From assembly GCA_902477645.1 (NCBI GenBank), contig CABSIA010000103.1:1-10930 (forward strand): a DNA stretch of 10,930 bases, in the 5' to 3' direction. Made by a program: the position numbers and the translations under genes. Source of the stretch: an uncultured Prevotella sp. (GTDB lineage Bacteria; Bacteroidota; Bacteroidia; Bacteroidales; Bacteroidaceae). This document shows positions 7,427-10,930 of this stretch, piece after piece (position 1 is the stretch's first letter; every line of letters begins with the position of its first letter). The notes beneath the pieces are model-generated. The model was not told the origin of the DNA. It did not search any database and saw only the letters and a program-made list of their open reading frames with translations.

Positions 7427-7458
7427 CAAAGATAGGTGATTTATCTCACACAGGCAAG
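7427..7458 (-). promoter_or_regulatory. Minus-strand promoter-like site reading toward tracrRNA and cas9
   Basis: On the minus strand TATCTTTG (7434-7427) is a full -7 match and continues into GCGGG, as in many Bacteroidota promoters. CTTG (7458-7455), 20 nt upstream, is one base off the -33 TTTG. A start near 7421 would give RNA antisense to tracrRNA and, with no terminator seen on this strand, possibly a second long-leader cas9 mRNA. Confidence 0.5.
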
Positions 7459-7608
7459 TTTTTACGCTATAAAATATTGTGGCGGATTAAAAATAGCGAG
7501 AGAAAGCGGGGGCGCTTTGGTGGTGATTATTCTGCGCCGTGAGCCCCCGGAACAATTAAAAAACATTAATTGTTTGCGTGTCAGTGCTCTTATTCCCCGG
7601 CGTTTTTG

Positions 7609-7616
7609 TAACTTTG
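7609..7616 (+). promoter_or_regulatory. -7 box of the Nif3-family gene
   Basis: TAACTTTG fits TAnnTTTG and is followed by CA, a common form in Bacteroidota. The -33 region (around 7585) is weak. The implied start near 7622 lies downstream of the upstream in-frame ATG at 7578, which argues for the GTG at 7647 as the real start of translation. Confidence 0.6.
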
Positions 7617-7646
7617 CATCCTAAAAAAAACACAGTATATACAGAC

Positions 7647-8435
7647 GTGAGAATAAAGGAAGTGGTTTGTGCCCTTGAGAAATTCGCGCCTCTGCCTCTG
7701 CAGGCTGACTACGACAATGCCGGCGTGCAGATTGGACTGACGGGGGCGGAAGTGTCAGGGGCATTGTTGTGTCTCGACGTTACGGAGGACGTGGTGGACG
7801 AGGCCGTGGCCAAGGGGTGCAACCTGATAGTGGCCCACCATCCGCTGATATTCCGTAAGCTGGGCAGCATAACGGGCGACGACTATGTGGGGCGCACGGT
7901 GATGAGGGCCATTAAGAGCGGCGTGGCTGTGGTTGCCATGCACACAAATCTCGACAGCGCCGCGGGCGGCGTAAACTTCAAGATGGCCGAGAAGATTGGC
8001 CTGTGCGACGTAGCCCTGATTGGCGGCAGGCGGAGCGCCGGCGGGGTGGAGGGCGGCGAGGCCGTGATAGGCTCGCTGCCTGCGGAGATGGCTGCTGCGG
8101 ATTTTTTGGCGATGCTGAAAAGCGTGTTCGCCGCAGACTGCGTGCAGGCAAACGGGCTGCTGCGCCGGCCGGTGAGACGGGTGGCGCTGTGTGGCGGTGC
8201 CGGCGGATTTATGCTCGGCGAGGCCATACGCTGCGGGGCCGACGCGTTTGTGACGGGAGAGATGGGGTATCACCAGTATTTCGGCCACGGGCAGGAAATT
8301 CAGATTGCCGTGATAGGCCATTACCAGAGCGAGCAATATACGCCGGAGCTGCTGAGAGAGATTATCGGCAGGGAGTGTCCTGGTGTTCGGTGCGAGATAA
8401 CAGAGACAAACACCAACCCGATATTTTATGTATAA
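7647..8435 (+). CDS. Nif3-like dinuclear metal center protein
   Basis: This is a 262-residue protein of the Nif3/YbgI family (often labelled GTP cyclohydrolase 1 type 2-like). These are hexameric cytosolic proteins with a two-metal centre and an unsettled physiological role. Family motifs are clear: DNAGVQIG (23-30), AHHPLIF with His64/His65, MHTNLD with Asp103, and the C-terminal GHYQSE with His225 and Glu229, the expected metal ligands. It is the short form without the large inserted middle domain found in many homologues. An in-frame ATG at 7578 exists, but it lies upstream of the predicted transcription start. The GTG gives the usual N-terminus (MRIKEVVCALEKFAPLPLQ). It sits 30 bp ahead of the zinc-ribbon gene and is probably co-transcribed with it. 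GC content is much higher than in the cas genes. Confidence 0.93.
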   Translation: MRIKEVVCALEKFAPLPLQADYDNAGVQIGLTGAEVSGALLCLDVTEDVVDEAVAKGCNLIVAHHPLIFRKLGSITGDDYVGRTVMRAIKSGVAVVAMHTNLDSAAGGVNFKMAEKIGLCDVALIGGRRSAGGVEGGEAVIGSLPAEMAAADFLAMLKSVFAADCVQANGLLRRPVRRVALCGGAGGFMLGEAIRCGADAFVTGEMGYHQYFGHGQEIQIAVIGHYQSEQYTPELLREIIGRECPGVRCEITETNTNPIFYV

Positions 8436-8465
8436 AAATGTGAGAATTTATAATATCTATATATT

Positions 8466-9284
8466 ATGGCAAAGAAAGAAGCTTTAGAATTGACTGAGGA
8501 GGAGAAGCTGAGCACTCTCTACCAGTTGCAGACCACGTTGTCGGCCATCGACGAGAAACGCGCGCTCAGGGGTGAGCTGCCTCTTGAGGTGCAGGATCTT
8601 GAGGACGAGATTGTGGGCCTGAACACCCGTATGGAGAAGATTGAGGCCGAGGTGGCCGAGTTTCAGGCCGCGGTGTCGCAGAAGAATGGCGAAATCGCCG
8701 ACGCCGAGGCGGGCGTGGAGAGGTACCGCAGGCAGCTCGACGAGGTGAAGAACAACCGTGAGTACGACACTCTTACCAAGGAGATAGAGTTCCAGACTCT
8801 GGAGATTGAGCTTTGCAGGAAGAAGATTAAGGACGCTCTCGTCAGGATAGAGGAGCGCGGCCGTGACCTTGCTCACGCCAAGGAGCTTGTGGACGACAGG
8901 AATGTGGCTCTGAGGCAGAAGAGGGAGGAGCTTGACGAGATTATGCAGGAGACCCGCGAGGAGGAGGAGAGGCTGAAGGCCAAGGCTCACGAGCTGGAGA
9001 CGAAGATTGAGCCGCGTCTGCTGTCGAGCTTCAAGCGCATAAGGAAGAATGCCCGCAACGGCCTGGGCATAGTTTATGTTCAGCGCGACGCATGCGGCGG
9101 CTGCTTCAACAAGATTCCGCCACAGAGACAGCTCGACATAAAGATGCACAAGAAAATCATAGTCTGCGAGTATTGCGGCCGCATTCTTATCGACCCCGAG
9201 CTGGCTGGCGTGCAGAGCGCCGTGGCTGAGGAGAAGCCGAAGCGCAAGCGCGCCATAAAGAAGACTAAGAAGGAGGAGGAATAG
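8466..9284 (+). CDS. Coiled-coil C4-type zinc-ribbon protein (zf-RING_7 / DUF164 family)
   Basis: This 272-residue protein has a long helical hairpin followed by a zinc ribbon. Residues about 10-190 are heptad-rich, charged coiled coil, with the family signature NNREYDTLTKEIE at 96-108 in the second helix. Four cysteines form the ribbon: CGGC (Cys210, Cys213) and CEYC (Cys234, Cys237). The last 20 residues are a Lys/Glu tail. Relatives include Helicobacter HP0958 (an RpoN and flagellar partner) and Chlamydia CT398, whose partners differ, so this protein's role is open. A scaffold or nucleic-acid/protein-binding function is the usual guess. It is the second gene of a probable operon with the Nif3-like gene, a neighbour pair often seen in Bacteroidota. 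Transcription ends at the inverted repeat just downstream. Confidence 0.93.
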   Translation: MAKKEALELTEEEKLSTLYQLQTTLSAIDEKRALRGELPLEVQDLEDEIVGLNTRMEKIEAEVAEFQAAVSQKNGEIADAEAGVERYRRQLDEVKNNREYDTLTKEIEFQTLEIELCRKKIKDALVRIEERGRDLAHAKELVDDRNVALRQKREELDEIMQETREEEERLKAKAHELETKIEPRLLSSFKRIRKNARNGLGIVYVQRDACGGCFNKIPPQRQLDIKMHKKIIVCEYCGRILIDPELAGVQSAVAEEKPKRKRAIKKTKKEEE

Positions 9285-9300
9285 TTTTCAGAAACCGTAT

Positions 9301-9354
9301 AAACAACAAAAACGGCAAGGCACATACGGATATGCCTTGCCGTTTTTGTTGTTT
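9301..9354. terminator. Bidirectional terminator between convergent genes
   Basis: Arms 9301-9322 and 9333-9354 are perfect 22-bp inverted copies around a 10-nt loop. The GC-rich core GGCAAGGCA / TGCCTTGCC is flanked by an A-rich left and a T-rich right side (GTTTTTGTTGTTT), so it can stop transcription from the zinc-ribbon gene and from the convergent J-domain gene. Confidence 0.92.
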
Positions 9355-9367
9355 GTGGTTTTGCCGT

Positions 9368-10201
9368 TTATAGTCCTCTTGCCTTGTATATCCGGTCTTT
9401 CGCGTCGTTTATCTCCTTGAATTTCTTCTCGGCGGCTCTTCTCACGTCCTCGCCCAGGGTTGCCACGCGGTCGGGATGGTGCTGCAGTGCGAGTTTCCGG
9501 TATGCCGCCTTCACCTCCTGGTCAGAGGCGTCGGGAGAGATGCCCAACACCCTGTAGGCTGCCCCGAGGTCGGTGCTGCCGCTGGAGAGGCTGAGCATTG
9601 ACTCGAGATCCGGCAGGGATAGCCCGAGGGCAATGGTGATTTCTCTGAGAGCCTGGATTTCTGACGGATGCACTTTGCCGTCGGCCTGCGCTATTATTAC
9701 GAGAAAGTTGAGCAGCTGCAGCCTTGCCGCATAGTCTGTGTTGGCGGCAATCTGCCTTGCCGCGCTCTCTATGACGCTGCGGTATTGCCGGGGGCCCATC
9801 TCTTTCTGCTTCTCGAAGAGCTTGAGCAAAATCTGCTCGCCCTCATGGACTGCCTGCTCGCCGAAATTCGCGCGCAGCGTACGGCGCACGCACTCCATTT
9901 CGGAGTGCATCACCTTTCCGTCGGCTTTTATTATGTACGATGCCAGTACAAGCACTGAGAATCTGAACGAGTTACGCTGTCCCTCGTACACCTGCTGCTG
10001 GTGTGCCCGGTACTGCTGCTCCTGCGATGAGCCGCGCCCGTAGCTGCCGTCGCCGTCGAAAGTGCTGCTGCCGTCGTAAGGCTGGTTTACACTGTCGATG
10101 CCATTGTCGAATATTGAGCCCAATACAAAGCCTGCGAGGGCTCCGAGCGGACCTCCGGTCATGAAGCCGAGAAATCCGCCAATCCATTTTCCTACAGCCA
10201 T
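9368..10201 (-). CDS. DjlA-like membrane-anchored TerB/J-domain co-chaperone
   Basis: This 277-residue protein has the layout of DjlA. An N-terminal hydrophobic glycine-rich segment (about 7-31, with GGFLGFMTGG and GALAGFVLGS) looks like a glycine-zipper membrane anchor. A polar, Gln/Ser-rich linker spans about 38-75. A TerB-like helical domain covers about 78-200, with two ADGKV motifs (93-97 and 173-177). A C-terminal J-domain (about 213-277) carries the DnaK-activating HPD at 242-244. It would recruit DnaK to the inner membrane face, and the substrates are unknown. Often annotated as TerB family or DnaJ domain protein. It lies 21 bp downstream of the small exported-protein gene on the same strand, with no separate promoter evident, so the two probably share a transcript. 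Confidence 0.9.
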   Translation of the reverse strand: MAVGKWIGGFLGFMTGGPLGALAGFVLGSIFDNGIDSVNQPYDGSSTFDGDGSYGRGSSQEQQYRAHQQQVYEGQRNSFRFSVLVLASYIIKADGKVMHSEMECVRRTLRANFGEQAVHEGEQILLKLFEKQKEMGPRQYRSVIESAARQIAANTDYAARLQLLNFLVIIAQADGKVHPSEIQALREITIALGLSLPDLESMLSLSSGSTDLGAAYRVLGISPDASDQEVKAAYRKLALQHHPDRVATLGEDVRRAAEKKFKEINDAKDRIYKARGL

Positions 10202-10222
10202 AATGTGTCTCTGTTAGTCTGG

Positions 10223-10483
10223 TTAGTCAACATAGTCTATTTTTACCACTACAACCCTTATTTCCTCTCCTGTCTCCAGATTCTTGAGGCCGTTGTTGAT
10301 TTTTGCGATGTGCCAGTCGCGGGGGAAAAACAGGAAAAACTCCTTTGGGCTTGACAGATAGAACTTTGCCTTGGCTTTCGCCGTCAGGGTCTTGTCGGCA
10401 TAGTACTGTGTGTAGTATCCTTGTGAGAATGTGGGGATTGACATCAGCAGTGCCAGTCCGAGGGTCAGAACAGTTTTTTTCAT
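10223..10483 (-). CDS. Small exported hypothetical protein
   Basis: This 86-residue protein has a clear signal peptide: MKKTV, a hydrophobic core to about residue 15, and a likely signal peptidase I site after TFS (20), giving a mature form of about 66 residues starting QGYYTQYY. The mature part is lysine-rich in the middle (KTLTAKAKAKF), then aromatic (FFLFFPRDW), and ends in a beta-like EEIRVVVVKIDYVD. It has no cysteine and no recognisable domain. An upstream in-frame ATG (10570) would precede the predicted transcription start and destroy the signal peptide, so the start at 10483 is preferred. It is probably cotranscribed with the J-domain gene 21 bp downstream. Function unknown; location periplasmic or envelope by inference. 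Confidence 0.78.
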   Translation of the reverse strand: MKKTVLTLGLALLMSIPTFSQGYYTQYYADKTLTAKAKAKFYLSSPKEFFLFFPRDWHIAKINNGLKNLETGEEIRVVVVKIDYVD

Positions 10484-10505
10484 ATATGCTATGGTTTTGT
10501 TGTTG

Positions 10506-10536
10506 CAAAAGTAGGAAAAAAAGGTAAGGATGCAAA
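10506..10536 (-). promoter_or_regulatory. Promoter of the small exported protein / DjlA-like operon
   Basis: On the minus strand TTTG (10536-10533), 19 nt, then TACTTTTG (10513-10506): a full Bacteroidota consensus. The start near 10500 leaves about 17 nt before the ATG at 10483. Confidence 0.78.
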
Positions 10537-10656
10537 ATATTGTATGGGAAAACTTTGCTGTTTGTGGCAAAATGCCGAAATTTGCAGCGTTTGCCCGCTG
10601 CGTTGTTGCGGCAGGCTTAGAATGACATATAAATTTCCACCGGAATAAAGAAGAGT

Positions 10657-10930
10657 ATGGTTTTTAGAATAGGGAAGGAGCTTGCGTTCCCAGATCCGAG
10701 GTATGGCGACGAGGACGGACTGATAGCCGTGGGAGGCGATTTGTCGGCCGACAGGCTGCTGCTTGCCTACAGCAACGGCATTTTTCCGTGGTATTCGTTC
10801 CGTGACCGTCCCGAGATAATGTGGTATTGCCCCATGCGCCGCTTTGTTATATTTCCGCCGGAGATACACGTCTCGCACTCAATGCGCAATCTTATGAACC
10901 GCCGGCAGTATTCCGTAGGCTTCAACGAAG
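10657..10930 (+). CDS. aat: Leucyl/phenylalanyl-tRNA-protein transferase, 5' part
   Basis: The first 91 codons are present and the gene runs off the window. The enzyme transfers Leu or Phe from aminoacyl-tRNA to proteins with N-terminal Arg or Lys, marking them for ClpS/ClpAP in the bacterial N-degron pathway. The family signature is plain: FPDPRYGDEDGLIAVGGDLS (11-30), LLLAYSNGIFPWY (34-46) and EIMWYCPMRRFVI (53-65). The ATG gives a normal N-terminus (MVFRIGKELAFPDP). The intact family length is a little over 200 residues, so more than half is missing. It is divergent from the small exported-protein gene across about 170 bp. A weak -7 box (TAAATTTC at 10630-10637) lies upstream, and no good -33 is seen. 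Confidence 0.93.
   Translation, partial: MVFRIGKELAFPDPRYGDEDGLIAVGGDLSADRLLLAYSNGIFPWYSFRDRPEIMWYCPMRRFVIFPPEIHVSHSMRNLMNRRQYSVGFNE

Larger units (their letters stand above)
7347..7646. other. Intergenic region with inverted repeats between tracrRNA and the Nif3 gene
   Basis: No convincing plus-strand gene lies here. Visible structure: a 7-bp hairpin TACAGGC-TAA-GTCTGTA (7350-7366, one wobble); the minus-strand promoter-like site at 7427-7458; a GC-rich pair CGGGGGC (7507-7513) / GCCCCCG (7543-7549) with a 29-nt loop; and an AT-rich pair AACAATTAA (7551-7559) / TTAATTGTT (7566-7574). The last two sit just upstream of the Nif3-gene promoter and could be operator or attenuator structures. Neither is followed by a T-run on the plus strand. 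Confidence 0.5.

Noticed and set aside
7436..7624. 62-codon plus-strand ORF between tracrRNA and the Nif3-like gene
   Set aside because: It spans two inverted repeats and the next gene's promoter, with no signal peptide or motif.
7578..7646. Upstream ATG start for the Nif3-like gene
   Set aside because: It lies before the predicted transcription start (-7 box at 7609-7616), and the extra 23 residues are unlike the family N-terminus. GTG at 7647 fits better.
7755..8336. 193-codon minus-strand ORF opposite the Nif3-like gene
   Set aside because: No recognisable motif, and the plus strand carries all the Nif3 metal ligands. It is an open frame caused by high GC.
8484..9149. 221-codon minus-strand ORF opposite the zinc-ribbon gene
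   Set aside because: Leucine-rich shadow of a coiled-coil gene with strong codon bias. The plus-strand frame has the family motifs and all four zinc cysteines.
10484..10570. Longer N-terminus for the small exported protein (ATG at 10570)
   Set aside because: It would cover the promoter at 10506-10536 and bury the signal peptide that starts at 10483.
10489..10878. 129-codon minus-strand ORF over the aat start
   Set aside because: The opposite strand encodes unmistakable Aat motifs. The minus frame has none and overlaps the promoter region.

Overview
The window is a chromosomal segment of a Bacteroidales-type bacterium (Bacteroidota; genus not resolvable by eye). Support comes from several promoters of the Bacteroidota form (TTTG, about 20 nt, TAnnTTTG), a Bacteroidota-style Cas9/Cas1/Cas2 set, and housekeeping genes of matching type. 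No rRNA or tRNA gene was seen.

Left half (1-7346): a complete type II-C CRISPR-Cas locus. From right to left on the minus strand lie cas9 (1211 aa), cas1 and cas2 in a tight operon, a 91-bp leader, and an array of 32 repeats of 36 bp with 31 unique spacers. No csn2 or cas4 is present. A tracrRNA gene that is not a protein ORF sits on the plus strand just upstream of cas9 (about 7261-7346). Its anti-repeat pairs with the 5' part of the repeat as read on the minus strand, and it ends in a UUCG-capped terminator. This fixes the crRNA sense as the minus strand. The cas9 and tracrRNA promoters point apart, and each -33 box lies inside the other promoter's spacer. The oldest end of the array (near 130) runs into a palindromic intergenic element that replaces the first six bases of the last repeat.

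Middle (7347-7646): a non-coding stretch with two inverted repeats, a minus-strand promoter-like site that would transcribe antisense across tracrRNA towards cas9 (with a possible 28-codon ORF), and the promoter of the next plus-strand gene.

Right half (7647-10930): GC-richer housekeeping genes. A Nif3-family metal protein and a coiled-coil C4 zinc-ribbon protein form a plus-strand pair that ends at a 22-bp perfect bidirectional terminator. Convergent to them lie a DjlA-like membrane J-domain protein and, upstream of it, a small exported protein with a clear promoter. The start of aat (leucyl/phenylalanyl-tRNA-protein transferase) runs off the right edge.

Working model: tracrRNA and array transcripts form the guide duplex for Cas9, while Cas1-Cas2 add spacers at the leader end next to cas2. 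The points most worth a second look are the interlocked cas9/tracrRNA promoters with the antisense promoter beyond them, a beta-clamp-like QLELF tail on Cas2, a strong purine bias at the PAM-side end of the spacers, and a change in spacer length along the array.
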